Shown here: in pieces, positions 1-12,981 of the stretch
Layout: each line of letters opens with the position of its first letter
How positions within the stretch are numbered: the first letter of the stretch is position 1
Assembly: GCA_020086605.1 (NCBI GenBank)
Contig: JACBWW010000041.1
Span: forward strand, 1,905,947 to 1,969,946
Length of the DNA stretch: 64,000 nucleotides
Direction: 5' to 3'
DNA from: Lanius collurio
Lineage: Eukaryota > Chordata > Aves > Passeriformes > Laniidae
Made by a program: the position numbers and the translations under genes
Notes under the pieces: generated by a model
Told to the model about the DNA's origin: nothing
Seen by the model: the letters and a program-made list of their open reading frames with translations, nothing else
The model's database searches: none

Positions 1-649
1 AACAAAAAGGCTTGGAAAACACGCCCCACGTTTCCTGCAGCACCAGTTCTTCTCTGTTTTAGCAGTTTTTTGCTATCCCCCAAAACCCTTTGGACTGCAA
101 AGCATCCATCCAGCTCCAGTCCAATGACTGTTTAATGGAAACACATGGGGAAAAAAAAAAAAGAAAAAAAGAAAAAAACCTGCCGAGGAAAGAGCAGAAA
201 GAGCAGATCCAGTGAAACGCAGCAGCTTCAGCGAACTCGCCAAGTCCCCGGCACAGAAGAATGCAAAAATAAACTGTCTCAGCTTCCCATTCCTCTATTA
301 CTGGCCCATAGGTCCTGCAACAGCTGGGATGGAGGAATCATGTGCTGAGGAAAAAAACCCAAAAATGTAGTCCGATGCAGAGGTGCAACAAGCTTCAATA
401 GTCCATCGCTCATAAATTCCACTCAGGTCACAATCGCATTATTAAACAGAGTGCGGACAGCAGGGGAAAACAGCACGAGCTTTCTTGTAGAGGCTTTGGA
501 AAAGCCTCCCTTCTTTTCTCTTCTATTAATTCCAACGGGAGGCTCTCCTTCCAGTTCCCTGGGTCTTAGTTCAAACATTTATAATCCCAAGAGCAAGGCG
601 CTGGCGTCGCTTTGGAAGGCGAGCAGGGAGCGAGACCTGTTGTTCCCTC
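1..649. other. A-rich flank of CpG island, no gene recognised
   Basis: No coding exon can be supported here. An A-rich tract with scattered G lies at about 149-177. The stretch runs into the GC-rich island and gap that start at 650. If the island is the PPFIA1 promoter, this segment would be first-intron or 5' untranslated sequence of that minus-strand gene; that is inference from gene order only. Confidence 0.4.
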
Positions 650-994
650 NNNNNNNNNNNNNNNNNNNNNNNNNNNNNNNNNNNNNNNNNNNNNNNNNNN
701 NNNNNNNNNNNNNNNNNNNNNNNNNNNNNNNNNNNNNNNNNNNNNNNNNNNNNNNNNNNNNNNNNNNNNNNNNNNNNNNNNNNNNNNNNNNNNNNNNNNN
801 NNNNNNNNNNNNNNNNNNNNNNNNNNNNNNNNNNNNNNNNNNNNNNNNNNNNNNNNNNNNNNNNNNNNNNNNNNNNNNNNNNNNNNNNNNNNNNNNNNNN
901 NNNNNNNNNNNNNNNNNNNNNNNNNNNNNNNNNNNNNNNNNNNNNNNNNNNNNNNNNNNNNNNNNNNNNNNNNNNNNNNNNNNNNNNNNNNNNN
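650..994. other. Assembly gap (345 N)
   Basis: Unresolved bases inside a very GC-rich region. The sequence to the right is strongly CpG-rich, so the gap probably reflects a sequencing drop-out over the core of a CpG island. Reading frames drawn across it are artefacts. Confidence 0.99.
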
Positions 995-1450
995 GACGCC
1001 GGGTGGGTGGCGCCGGCCGCCCGGCGGTGCCGCCGCAGCCTCAGGGGGCGGCAGAAGCGCTGCGCTCCCGGAGAGCCGCGATCGCCGCCGCGGCCCCGCC
1101 GCTCCCGGCCCCGCTCGCCGCCGCCTCCTCCCGCCGCTCCCGGCGCGCTCCGCGGCCTCGCATAAATCAGTGCGGCGCCCACAATGCACCGCGCGGGGCG
1201 GCGCGGCCGCTCCTGGCCCGTTCGCCGCTGTCGGGGCCGCGGGTTCGAGACCCGCTCGGCGCTGCCCGCCCCCGGGAGCGATACTGCCGCCGCCCACGCT
1301 GCCCGCCCCGAAGGAGAGGACGGGAAAGCTGCAGCCGAGTCCCGGGGCGAGAGGCGTGCTCGCTGAGGGCTGAGAACAGGGCAGGGCTGCAGTGGCCCCG
1401 CAGTCGCAGCCCTTGGTGGGGCCTGCGTGTCGCGGCAGGGCCCGGAGCGG
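995..1450. promoter_or_regulatory. CpG island, candidate PPFIA1 promoter
   Basis: The sequence is dense in CpG dinucleotides and GC-rich runs, quite unlike the AT-rich DNA around it. Islands of this kind usually mark vertebrate promoters. In the conserved vertebrate order ANO1-FADD-PPFIA1 all three genes point the same way, here leftwards, so the next start site left of FADD should belong to PPFIA1 (liprin-alpha-1). No liprin coding exon is visible, and the island is cut by the gap at 650-994. The island is seen directly; the gene assignment is inferred from synteny. Confidence 0.5.
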
Positions 1451-1510
1451 GATCGCAGCGCCTCGCCCGGCCCCGGCTGCCCCAGCCCGCTCCCAGAGCC
1501 TCGGGTGCCC

Positions 1511-1963
1511 CGAGTTCTTCAGTTCAGGAAGGACTCTGAGGGGCTGGAGCGAGTCCAGAGGAGGGAATGGAGCTGGGGAAGGGTCTGGAGCACCAGGAGA
1601 GGCTGAGGGAGCTGGGGGGCTCAGGCTCGACAAAAGCGGGGGACGTTACCACTCTCCACAGCTCCCTGACAGGAGGTTGTGGCCAAGTTGTTCTCTTTTC
1701 CCAGACAACAAGTGACAGGACAAGAGGACACAGTCTTGAGCTGCCAGGGGGTGTTTAGGATGGGTATTAGGAAGAATTCCTTTGCAGAACGCTGATTAGA
1801 CATTGGAATGAGCTGCCCGGGCAGGTGCTGGAGTCACCATCCCTGGAGGTGTTTAAGGACACTCACTGCCATGGCCTGGCTGCCACCGTGGTGGTTGGTC
1901 ATGGGCTGGACTCGATGATCCCAGAGGTCTTTTCCAACCTAATAAATTCTACAGTTCTGTGGA
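1511..1963 (+). repeat. CR1 LINE 3' fragment
   Basis: This matches the familiar 3' end of avian CR1 elements in plus orientation. It includes the segments around 'ggctggagcgagtccagagg', 'attggaatgagctgcc' and 'tggagtcaccatccctgg', and ends at 'ttttccaacct' followed by an ATTCTA-type tail near 1950. It is 5' truncated and carries many substitutions. It starts only about 60-100 bases from the CpG island. Confidence 0.85.
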
Positions 1964-4900
1964 ACGGAGCCACCAGGTCCGAGCACAGCTCCAGCGAGGG
2001 GCGACTTCTCTGACATAGCTTGTTCTCCGCAGGGAAATGGGTTTGGCTACATGGAGTATTATTTTTCCAAAACACCATATAAATGTTTTTCCACTTGCAT
2101 TTCTATAGCTTTTACTCTCTTCCTGGAGCCTTCACCATGCCCGTGAGTTGAAGGTTGAAGTGTGCAGGCAAAGCTTAGAAAACTCTCTTTCCTCTCTTCA
2201 CATTTGTGTTACCACCCTGAATGAAGTATTTGCATTTTGGACCTTACTGTTGCTTTTGCAGTGAAAAGCTCTAAAAGCCATCCAGGGCCAGTTACACAGA
2301 CAGAGGCAAGTCATGCCAAAAAGAGGCAGTCCCTGCACAGAAGGTTCTGCAGATTTGTGGCTGGATTATGTGGATTAATTTGTAAACACAACATCCCACA
2401 CCTAGCACTGGATAGAAAGGATCGCTAGTGAGTCAGCCTTCCCTTCCCCACATACGAAATTCTCTACAAGTTTTCTACATTGTGCTCTTTCCCTTTTGTA
2501 TCTGAGCCTTCAGAGTGAATCCAGGTCACATTTTTTAAGCTTTCTCTCTACAGCCGTGAGGTGTAGATTACTTTTCTTTCCTTCTGAAGTTTCTAATGTA
2601 ATCCCATGACTCTGGGAGCTGGAACTTTGAGGGAAAAGCCAAATATGATGAGGCACATTCAAATCACGAGTTCTGCCAAATATTGGTTAGCATAGATTTA
2701 ATGCTGAATATCTGAATAACTGAAGTCTGACTTTTCAGGGTAGGAAGAGTAGCAGAAAGATCCCAAGATGAATTATTATGAATTAAGCTGTACATAGGAG
2801 AAATGCTTTTATTTATAAGCTCTGATCTAGATTACCTTCAGCGGATGAAGAAGACTTCAGGCTAAGCAGCTGCCAAGACAACCTCTTCAAAATAACCTGC
2901 TCCAGCAAAACCAAGACAAGGCTGGAAAATAAAGTAGAATTTATGGAAAAAAACCCCACCATTTCACTTCAACTCATCACACATAAAAAATGAAAATTAA
3001 TAATGTGGGTGGAAAGATTGATCTGGCCTGATTTGGTTTGTATTCAACATGTGAGTCAAATGGAGACTTTGTGGATGAAAGGGCAAAAGTTACAGACTGC
3101 AACAGGCACGGAGTTGATAATCTCTCTCAAACTGGACACTGCAATATATCCAGTCAAATTAACTGATCTCAGAGCCAGGTCATGTGGAATAAACTAATAA
3201 GTGAATCTTGGTATTCACGTGGGTCCTAAAACATGGAATTACATTTTCTCTCAGCCTGGGATGCCTTGGAATGTGTGTTTTTCTTTTGAAACTAAGTTTT
3301 GTGTTGTCCTTAAATGGTTAAAACCAAAAAATGAAGATTCACACCGTGCTACAGTCCTGCTTCATTATGAAAGCAAAGAACCTACCACACAATTCTGAAT
3401 TGAGAATAAATATGGATGAGCTCTGTATATTAATTTTCACTTCACCCAGTTTGTTAACGAGGCACAGACACATTTGGCTTGCTCAGCTCCTCACATCCGT
3501 GGCTGGATTTCCCATCTAAGAGGCAGGAGGTTTTAGCTGTAGACCCTCCTCAGCCTCAAGGAGTTGTCACCTTTATCTCTGTCACCCTCCAGGTTTCAGA
3601 GGAGGGTTGAAATGCCAGTGGTTAGGCACTTTCTTGAGAAATGGGTTTCAGCCTCGGGTGGGAACAGAGTTCCCATAGCATATAAATGTCTGCTATATGA
3701 GAAGGAGGCACGTAAAGAGCCAGGTATTTATTCATGCCCAAAAGGATGGCTTAGTCCAGGAGGGAGCCTGCATCCAGAATTTCCCAGCTAAGGAATATGC
3801 CTCCCACATGGCATGCTGCAAATACCTTCCTTAGGCGCCACGCTAAGGAAGGTATTTGGGAATGCCACACAGAGCCCAGAGCCTAGATACAGCACAATTT
3901 CTGAGATGCCCCAAAAATGCCCAAAAGGCCTGACTTCAAAGCAAATTGCTACTCCCATGTGCAGTCCACCAAAGCTGGGACCAGATCGGCGTAGAGCCAG
4001 AACTTGAAATTCCAGAGGAAAAGTGAATAAGCAGATCTTTGCATAGTGCTCCGTGCTGCACCAAACACACGTGGAATGATAAAGGCAGAACTCCCAGGCT
4101 CTGCAAATACCAAAATATTTCTCAGTCCTATTTACTTTTTAGTACAAGGAAAACAGTTTCCTTATTTTCCTTCCTCCTGGGCATGTAACCCAGGATATGC
4201 CATCTGACATGAAGAGGCACCAGCAGCTCAGATCTTTTTAATTAAATGAGTGTGATGTGTCTTTTGTAAGTTCAGCAAGAGGTCTGGCTCCCTGTCCATG
4301 TCATTTAGTGAGATGTAACACTTGTGGATGTGTCTGGAAAGAGCCCCACATACATCAGCTGACAGCAAAGTAATCAGTTCAGAGACCCAGGTTAAATCTC
4401 CCTCCACTCTTTGCACCTCAAAAACCACACGCTGAAATTCAAACAAAGGCTGTTAAAAACAGGGAGATGGGGGGAAAAAAATAGGTTTCCTTTCCTGTCA
4501 CATGATAAATTAGATCCTAATGTTTATCCAAGCTCAGCAAAGCAGCCAGCTCTTCCTGCCAGCCAGTGCTGTGGGGTGAGGTGTGGGGTCTGGCCGGAGC
4601 TGCCCTGCGTGGACTCTGAGGACAAACACCTGCTGGCAGCAGGGCCGGGCTGCCCAGGCACCCTGCTCGCCTCACCCGCCACCTTCTCTGCCCACTGAGG
4701 GCTTCACGCTTCATTTGTGCTGAAATTTCCTTTGTGAGCCTCAGAGCCACCCCACACTAGCACAAAACCTCTGCTGAAAATAGTCCAAGATGGCCTATGC
4801 AGGTTTCCCCCCCCCTGAGCCAAGCTGACAGTACCTTATTTACTCCTTGTCCTTTACAGATGACTTAATGACTTAGCAGCAAAATGCATTTTGAAGACAT

Positions 4901-6433
4901 TTCAGGCATTTCATACCGAAATGAATAGATGCAAGGACAGGATTTTTGCCAGCAGCACTGATTATCCTATTGTCAGTAGACAGACGTGACCTGGACCATT
5001 CTGTTACCATAAAAAACGTCTCCAGAGGTTTGTAGACAGAGGAGACACTTTGCCTGAGGGAGAAGGAATGAGAGGGAAGAGGCTGGAAGGTGGCCTGTGG
5101 AGAAGAGGACGGAGGTAATTAATGGTTATGCCCATGTATATAAAGATAAGTGCACCAGTAAATGTGTCAGCCCTTGGGCAATGGAAGCCACGACTTCTGC
5201 AAACCCCTACACAGTTCTCTACATCGACATTTTATTTATATAATGTGGGTCTACGTGGATCTATGCTGGATTCAGGCAGGTGAAAATCAAATGGGAATTG
5301 GCTGCTCTGAAGCTGAAGGGGGTTTTTGAGTTGGACTTAGGAAGAAAAGTCTCCACATAGCAACTGGAGATGTGGAGAGGACTCTTAAACACCAGATGAA
5401 TTTACACAATTTATTTTAGTGGGAATCATACCTATGTCAAGACCATAAATATTTTCAAATGTAGCTGTTACTCCTGCAACCAAAACCGCATATTCTCACT
5501 CAAGTACAAACCTGCTGAACTCGAAAAGGCTTTCAGCTTAGTTTCAGCTTCAGTTGTGCAATTTGCAGTTCAGAATTATTGCAGCTGGTTTTTTTTTTGG
5601 TGTGGATTTACAGCGGCAGAAATCCCCTTGAGCTAGAAAGAATTTCTAAAGCCAAGTATCATTTATTTCAATAAGAAATGAAATACATCCCTAATATCTA
5701 ATGCAAACGTAGTACATTCCCTCAGTGTAGACTGCTTTCAGCATGCCTTCAGATAGTTTATAGCAATAATGAAAGGTATCAACCTAAAAGTGCATTCAGT
5801 TGCAAGTTCAGGGCAAGGGAGTTGCACATTATTTAGTTAAGCATTTTTAAAAAGATCATATTTTTCAGAAAGGCCATATTTGTGTGACGTAGCTGTGAAT
5901 AATATTGGCAGAAGGAACTGAAGGATTCAGAAGCAGCTGTGATAATGCAGCTCCTGCCTAACTAGAACAGGTCTGGAGACATTCCACCTGGCTGACCACC
6001 TACAGCATGAACCCGTTTACCCTGGGCTGCCTCTGTAATCAGTGGAGCAAGAGAACCACTCCACGGAGGAGTGATTCAGACCTTTGGTGTGGTCCATGAA
6101 TCACCTGCTCCAGGTGCCTGTCTGTTCCCATGGACTCCAGAGGGAGCCCAGGGCAGCTGGACTCTTGCTGTGGGAGCTGCGCTCGGGTGTCTAAAGCAGT
6201 GTGAGATGAATCTGGATTCTGGGAGATCAGCACAGCTTGTTGCTGTTAGGAAAGCAAGGAAAATGAATGTGACTGTCCACAGGAATGAGCAGGGCTCTTA
6301 CTGGCTTCATTGCCACAGATTTAGCAGCCCAAGATTTGTCTGTCTTGGGAATTTTAGCTGGTCTGCAATTCAATGACTGTGTTTGCCAGGCTGGGGCCTT
6401 GAGTTTCAGAGCCATGGCAGCCGCTCAGGGCAG
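1964..6433. other. Intergenic, no gene recognised
   Basis: Mostly AT-rich single-copy DNA without a coding signature. Open frames are short and show no family resemblance. The only structured element I see is the perfect hairpin at 3820-3859. A run of eight C occurs near 4808. Confidence 0.6.
3820..3859. repeat. Perfect 16-bp inverted repeat (hairpin)
   Basis: The left arm at 3820-3835 (CAAATACCTTCCTTAG) is the exact reverse complement of the right arm at 3844-3859. The 8-base spacer is GCGCCACG. There are no mismatches in the arms. The arms are too short for a normal microRNA precursor, and no transposon family is recognised. Confidence 0.9.
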
Positions 6434-6850
6434 AGAATCGTAGAAACACAGAATGGTTTGGGTTGGCAGGGACCTTAAAAATTCCTTAAAGTTCCAACCC
6501 CCTGCCATGGGCAGGGACACCTTCCACCAGATCAGATTGCTCCGAGCCCTGTCCAGCCTGGCCTTGAACACTTCCAGGGATGGGGAGTCCATAACCTCTC
6601 TGGGCAACCCGTGCCCATGCCTTATCACCCTCTCAGCAAAGAATTTATTTCTTATATCTAATCTAAACCCACCCTCCTTCATCTTGAGGCCATTTCCCCC
6701 TGTCACTCCATGCCCTTGCCCAAAGTCCCTCTCCATCTCTCTTGTAGCCCTTTTAGGTACTGCAAAGGGCTGTAAGGTCTCTCCAGAGCCTTTTCTTCTC
6801 CGGGATGAGCAGTCCCAACTCCCTCAGCCTGCCTCCATTCCAAGAGAAAA
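6434..6850 (-). repeat. CR1 LINE 3' fragment, minus orientation
   Basis: The plus strand shows the reverse complement of a CR1 3' end. It begins with 'agaatggtttgggttgg' and continues through 'cctgccatgggcagggacac' and 'cttgaacacttccaggg' to about 6850. The 151-codon plus-strand frame in this interval is antisense to CR1 and not a gene. Confidence 0.9.
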
Positions 6851-9800
6851 GAATGATGTTATTTTTATCCCAAACCTCCTGTATATGCACCCAGTGATCC
6901 CAGAGTGAACTCTGCAGACATTGAGCCTTTCACCTCTTCTCAGGACCACAAGAGAGAACAGTTGGGTTCTACTTGGATTGCTTTAATATGGAGGCTTCAG
7001 CTCTTAGAATGTTTTGAGACCTGTTATGAGAAAAATAAAAGGATTGCATTATTTTAATAATATATTTAATAAACTTTATAAATAATCCAACTACAGAAAA
7101 AAAAGGATTTGCATGTGAAGTAACACTTCTGTTCCTGTAAATCAGTGTTTGAAGGTAAAAAATAGGGGTTTTTTTTCTGCTTTGTCTGCTATGCAAAGAC
7201 TTCTGCTGTTTCAAGTGGCTTTGGAGTAGGCACTAAGCAAAGTGGACCACAATTTCTATGTACTCAGTGTCCTCTACTATTAGTCCTTCATACTGTAGTA
7301 AAGTAGATAAAAGCATTTAAAAAATAAAGAGATCTCAAATAGCACTTAAGCCTATTTTTAATCCTTACCTGACGAGATTTCAAGTGATAACATACCTTTC
7401 ATTACATCCACATTGCCTGCATGAAATTGTTTGCAGCAATCACTCCCTTCATTATTCAGATGCACACTGAATTGAAGCATTAACCCATGTGTGTGAAGAT
7501 AATAATGTTGGGAAGGTATTAGTCCCAAATCATATGTGTGGGACAAGGCTGAAGGATTTTTCTGTGCAACCACCTTCAGCTTACAGGCAAATTGAAATGT
7601 TAACAACACTTTCAGTGAATCACCAGTTTATGTAGGAGTTAAAATGTTTATTTTCACTGTTTAAGAACTCCCCACTGTCTTCACAGTATTTACTAGGAAT
7701 ATTAATTTGCTGAAATGAATTGGCTGAGATGGTGACTGAAAACCAGCACAGCCTCAAAATGAAGTCATAAAGCAAAACAGAACAGATAAAAATTATTAAA
7801 ACTGTGGACACTTGCAATGGCAACATTGTGTTTGGCAAAAAACAATCTCCAGTTTCAAGGTGAACCTAAGGCTCAGATGAAATTGTCTGCCAGTAGATAT
7901 GGTGTATTAAAGTGCTGTCAAAGTTCAGTTCCCAATATTATTTCCTGTTCTAGTAGCAATTCTTCCTAGGCAACCAGGTCATTTCAGACTAAATCTCACC
8001 TTTGTCATTTGGAGAAGAAGGTTACTAGGTCAGGATCCAACACGGAAAATGAGTATAGGTACAGCCATCTAATGGGAGCCATTCAGCTTGGACCATCTAC
8101 CAGCAGCCTGAAGCAGCAGAGTGACATTTAAAAGCAATCAGAGTCAGAAGAAAACCTTCAGGGAAAACAGACAATACTTCAGAAAAAGCAGCTCTACATT
8201 TTCCAGAGGGAAAAAACCCAAGACCTTTGGGAACAGTGCTCAAGTCGGCTTGAAATAATTATCAAGAAAAATAATGGAAATACAGTAAGTGGGGCTTCTT
8301 TTTAAGTAAATTCCATCCCCACTTGCTTCTATATTGGCTTGTCCTTACCTGTCAGTGTTGTCACTGTGCTGGGAGTGGTCTCAGCCTTAGCTTTTGAGGA
8401 AAATTCCCTGCAAATCCGTAAACCCAGAGCACACAGCCTGGGTGACACGTGCTGTGGGGAGGAGATCCTCGGGGAGAAGGCAGGATCCTCTCTAATGCCC
8501 ACAGGAACAGGAGCTGCCTTTGCACTGCCTTGCCCATATGGGTTATCCCTACTGCTGCACTCACAGTGCCCTAAAGTAAGGCAGTTATAGGATTCCTGTC
8601 TGAAATTATCATTTCAGTGCTACTATGATATCCTAATTTTGAGATTAATGTGTTAAGGATGCTTAAGTCCTTAGGGAACCATCTCTTTTTTTAAATAATG
8701 AATAAAAGCACAGTGAAGCCTTGCATCCCTTCTTGGCTTGCAGAGTGTCTGCTGCTAATCTGGTCCAATTTACCTTCCCTCTACACAGAAATCTCCTCTG
8801 TAAAATTTAGGGTCAGCTCATACTGCCTCCTCCAGCCGGAGTCAGGCTTTGTGTGTGCAGCTCATGCTGCTCAACCCATCCCTGTGGGTCACTCCGAGTT
8901 CAGGCCCCTTCCAGGAATGTCTTTATCTGCACCTGAGGCTTGATCCGATGTGTCCTCAGCTGCAATTGAGGTCTCCACGTGTAGTCTTTTGGCTCAGCTA
9001 CCAACAAAAGGTTTGTCCCTGCCTTGTGCCAGATAACACTCTTAGTCACTCAAGTGTTCCTTTTCCCTCTTTCTGTTTGCCTGAATGCCTTGTTCCTTTG
9101 CACAGAGGTATTTACACAGCTCTTGTCAAATTACAATTAATTAAGGCTGGCTGTTACTAAATAAAAAGTCATTTACTGTCTAGCTGCTGAAGGTAAGGTG
9201 ACACAGCATGTAACTTGGAAAAAAACCAAAAAAAAACCAAGAGAAAAGGGTATGAGAGGTTGTCCTCTCCCTGCTCTTGGTTAGGCATCATCATTTCTAG
9301 GAAGGTGGACAAACAGCTGAACAAACCTTGTCATTGCTTTATGCTAATCCTTAAATGAAGTGAGAATAACACGTGCAAGATTTAAAAGGGAATAACTCAC
9401 AACAGAAGAAAGCAGCAGCCCTGATGCTGTTCACCTGTGCCGTAACAAGCAGGGGAAATGATTTATTTCGAAGCTAAATTCCCTGTTCTCCTGAACACGG
9501 TTCACATGAAAGACCCTTTGACCACACCATCTGTTTGCATTGTAATCCACGTCTAAAAGAGTCAACAGCAGTATTGACTCACGAGCTGGTTCTACCTTAG
9601 GCCAGCGACTTAAGCTCCCGCAGCACACTTAAGCTTTTGCACCAAGAGCTACAGGAACACTTCTCCCCTTTTCCTTTCGTGTTACAATCAATCATCCTGT
9701 ACTCCAAACACAGCTCGTCCTCCCCCCAATGCAAACAAACCTCTGCCTTCCCTTTGTCCCTCAAACAACTTTAAATAACAATGCCGAAAACTTCCAGGAA

Positions 9801-10584
9801 TCATTAGCATTTCTTCATACACAAATGGGAAATATTAAGTCTAGCCAGGGTGAGATTAATCTGGCAGTTTCGGTCTGGTGAAGTGCTGCCCTCGCCACAA
9901 AAGCCATCGAGGAACTTGGCACTAACTCGCTCTTTGCACTTTTTACCTGTGAGGCCAAAGGCTGAAGTGGCAGGGACTCACCTGCCCTGTGCTGGAATCA
10001 TTTAGGGCACGGGAAAAGCACAAGCAGAGTGAGAGAAGGACTCTTCCATTCACTCTGGCCATGCATATTTTCTAAATTTTTACTGTTACATTATTTTCTC
10101 GGTGTCTCCAGCTGCTGCCTGCAAAAGCAGGAGCAACAGGGAACAGAATAGAAGGTTAATGTCAGCAACACAGGTTTTGTATTGACCCAAAACACTGGAC
10201 TGAAGGAAAATGCTGAAAATCACAGTAACTGCTTGAGTGTACACCAGGAATTAAGCCAATTCTTGCATTTAAAGCTGTGTGAATAAAATAAAGGCTCAAA
10301 ATCACTTCTGCTCTGGCTGATCCTGGAGATGCAGCAGCTGCCTCTGGATTTGTACTTATTTTTAATGAGTTGGCCCAGAAATACCACCTTTGTTTCTAAC
10401 AAAATTGGGCTGCTTTTGGAGATTGCCACAGGGATGTATTTCCTTATAGACACAGTATAAAGCATGTAAAGGACAGACAGAAGTTGGAGAAGCAGTGTTG
10501 AGAAATAGCCCTGTCAGGAAAATCTTGTTTTCCAGATGATATCAAATAACTTTACTGAAGGGTGTGTGTGAGTTCATTTGGATA

Positions 10585-10632
10585 CACACACTGTACACAC
10601 ATAGACATGTGGATACACACACACACACACAA
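10585..10632. repeat. CA-rich microsatellite
   Basis: Interrupted CA repeats, with the longest pure run (AC)8 at 10615-10630 and two shorter ACAC blocks to its left. The unit is simple dinucleotide. Confidence 0.85.
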
Positions 10633-12841
10633 GCATATCAGGATTTGGGAGGCACGTAATTTTCATGTCCAAAACTTTCCTTCTCTCCTGTAATTAAATG
10701 TGCAGTTTCCTTTCACCAAAATAACCTGGCACCACTTTGATTTTAATATATCTTCAAGCCATGTGCAAACAGTGAGGTTCCTGGCATGAATATTCAGCAT
10801 TTACCTGCCACATGCCCATGGATATTCAGCAAAACAGGGAATATTCAGTTGTAAGTGGTACAACAAAAAGTTCTGCAGCACCAGATTCATCAAATTTTAT
10901 GCCAGCCAAAACAGTGATAATTTAAATTTTTATTTCTTAAATCCAGCAATGCTTTGCTGGATTGGGTTGTTTGATGCTGTCAAGGTCAGGATGTACAGTA
11001 ACAGCGATGGGGATGGTTCCTGACTCCCAGTTTTCAGTGCCCATGGAGATAGCATGTCTCAGTTACAGCCAAAATGCTGCAGAAAAGCTTCTGTATACAG
11101 ACACCAGCTAGGTCATAGCAAGGTTTCCGAGTGCACAAAGGAAGGGTTTCTCAGCTCCTAGGGTTCACTTTGGTTCCATGATTTAGAGGCTTTTTTTGTC
11201 TGCCTTTAATAATGCCACCTTTGTAGTACCAGAACACACGGCCGGGAGAAGCTGGCAGCTCTCTGTGGCCAGCAGCTCCCCCATTCCCTCCCCTTGCATG
11301 GGAAAAAATAACCATACCCAAACCAGGAAGCTGCCACTGCTGCTGTGACATCTGACAGGACAATGGCTCAAACCCAGGATACTCCCTGACCTGCTTACAG
11401 GTGCTGTGGCAATTCCATCCGTGCCCATTTTTCCCTAGCTGAGGTTGCCATATCCTATTTGAATGCATTAAAAACCACTGGAACAGGCTGCCTGAATAAC
11501 CAGGGGTGATCAAAGAACTGTCAGAGTTCTCTTCAAACCACCAAGAAAACGAGTGTTTGTCCTCCCTCAGGCCTGTGTGTTGGAATTATCCAGCCTTTAA
11601 TGATGAGTTGGGGGATGAGTTTGTGGGAAGGAGATAAGGGATGAAAGTAACCTTTTAAAGGAGAAAATGGGACAAGCCTATGGGGCACTTCAGGTACCCT
11701 TTAAATGAAAGAAAGTGTGATCCGATTTCTCTGTAATTCCTCCTCTAATTCCTCCAAATTAGCCTGTGGGAACTTCTCAGCCCTCACAGAACAAATTGAG
11801 CTCCCCACAAGCCAGACCCGAGGAACAGTCATCAGACTTGCTGGTGAGGCCCCTTCTGGCAGAAGACCTGGCTCAAGCCTGTTTGAATCACCCATTATTA
11901 AAGAAAGCACCTTCAAAAAACATCAGTTTAACCTAAATTCAAGTAAACCTAATAGTAATACCCCATAAACCAGTGAAAATACTAACCTAGGAAATGGATA
12001 AACACTATGTGTGAGAGCAAACTCAGGATTTTCAAAGGTGTTGGTTGACAGTAAATTTGGTTAAGTTGCTGTGTGATGGCATCTTCTCTGAGACTGCTGG
12101 TCTAGACACCTCTGAAAACCTTAATTCACAGGAGTCAAATCTGCCTCTGGCTTTCAAGCTGCAAAATGATCTGGTCCTTTCACACTGCTCAGCATCTTAC
12201 CCTGTGGAAGTGATTCCTGAAGAATCAGGAATTTCGAGAGCTGAGGATTTCTCTCTCTGGTGAGGATTCCCACCTCCATTCCCACTTTAAGGCAAATCAG
12301 GCGAAAGAAGGAGATATTCCTAGGGAGAAAATCATGATGGGGTACCTCATGCCATGCTTGAGCTGCTTTTAGTTACCCCCAGTGGCTGGAGGGAGCAGAG
12401 GCATCAGTCCCATATGCTGAGGAGCTCAGGATTATTTGGACCCTTGGCTGAGCACTTTCATTCCCCAGCATTTTATTTGTGTACTGGATGCAGTGTGGGG
12501 AAAAAAGAAGGGTCCTGTCCACAGAATTATTCTTAAAATCAAAAGCCAGGGTTTGGAGGTGCCTCTTGCTCAGGTCTAACATGAAAATAAGGGGTTTAAA
12601 TTCTTACTCAGCCATTGAGCCATGTGAGTAAAAGTTTGAAGGGAGGCAGGGCTGGGGAGCTTTAACCATGAAATTCCAGGAATTAAGGGGAGAAAATAAG
12701 AAAATACTGCATGAAATGAAGTGCCTTATAAATGTCCTCTAAGATACAGTGCAACATTTAATAGCCTGAAAATTCACAGGCCAGATGTGGAATTTGACCT
12801 TCTGATTTAAAGATTCAGACATTAGATCTTTGGCAGGAAGC

Positions 12842-12981
12842 TGGTTTTTTTTTGGGGAGGTTGGGGTTTTTTTTGTTTGTTTGGGGTTGGTTGCGGTTTT
12901 TTTTTTTGTTTGTTTTTTTTTTTTTTTTTTTGTTTTTTGGTTTTTGGTTTTTTTTTGGGGGGGGTTGTTTTGTTTTGTTTT
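12842..12981. repeat. T/G-rich low-complexity tract
   Basis: About 140 bases made almost only of T and G on the plus strand. It includes T runs of up to about 20 and G runs of four to eight. A 92-codon frame through it is compositional only. Confidence 0.9.

Noticed and set aside
1241..1252. GGGTTCGAGACC resembling a tRNA T-arm
   Set aside because: No acceptor stem, anticodon arm or A-box could be found at the right spacing; the surroundings are CpG-island sequence.
451..1633. Long frames on both strands at the CpG island
   Set aside because: They run through 345 unknown bases and GC-rich promoter sequence, so the open reading is an artefact.
6453..6908. 151-codon plus-strand frame
   Set aside because: Lies antisense within a CR1 LINE fragment.
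11466..11500. Short 'ctggaacaggctgcc' stretch resembling CR1
   Set aside because: Only about 15-20 bases match and the flanks do not continue the element, so it is too short to call.
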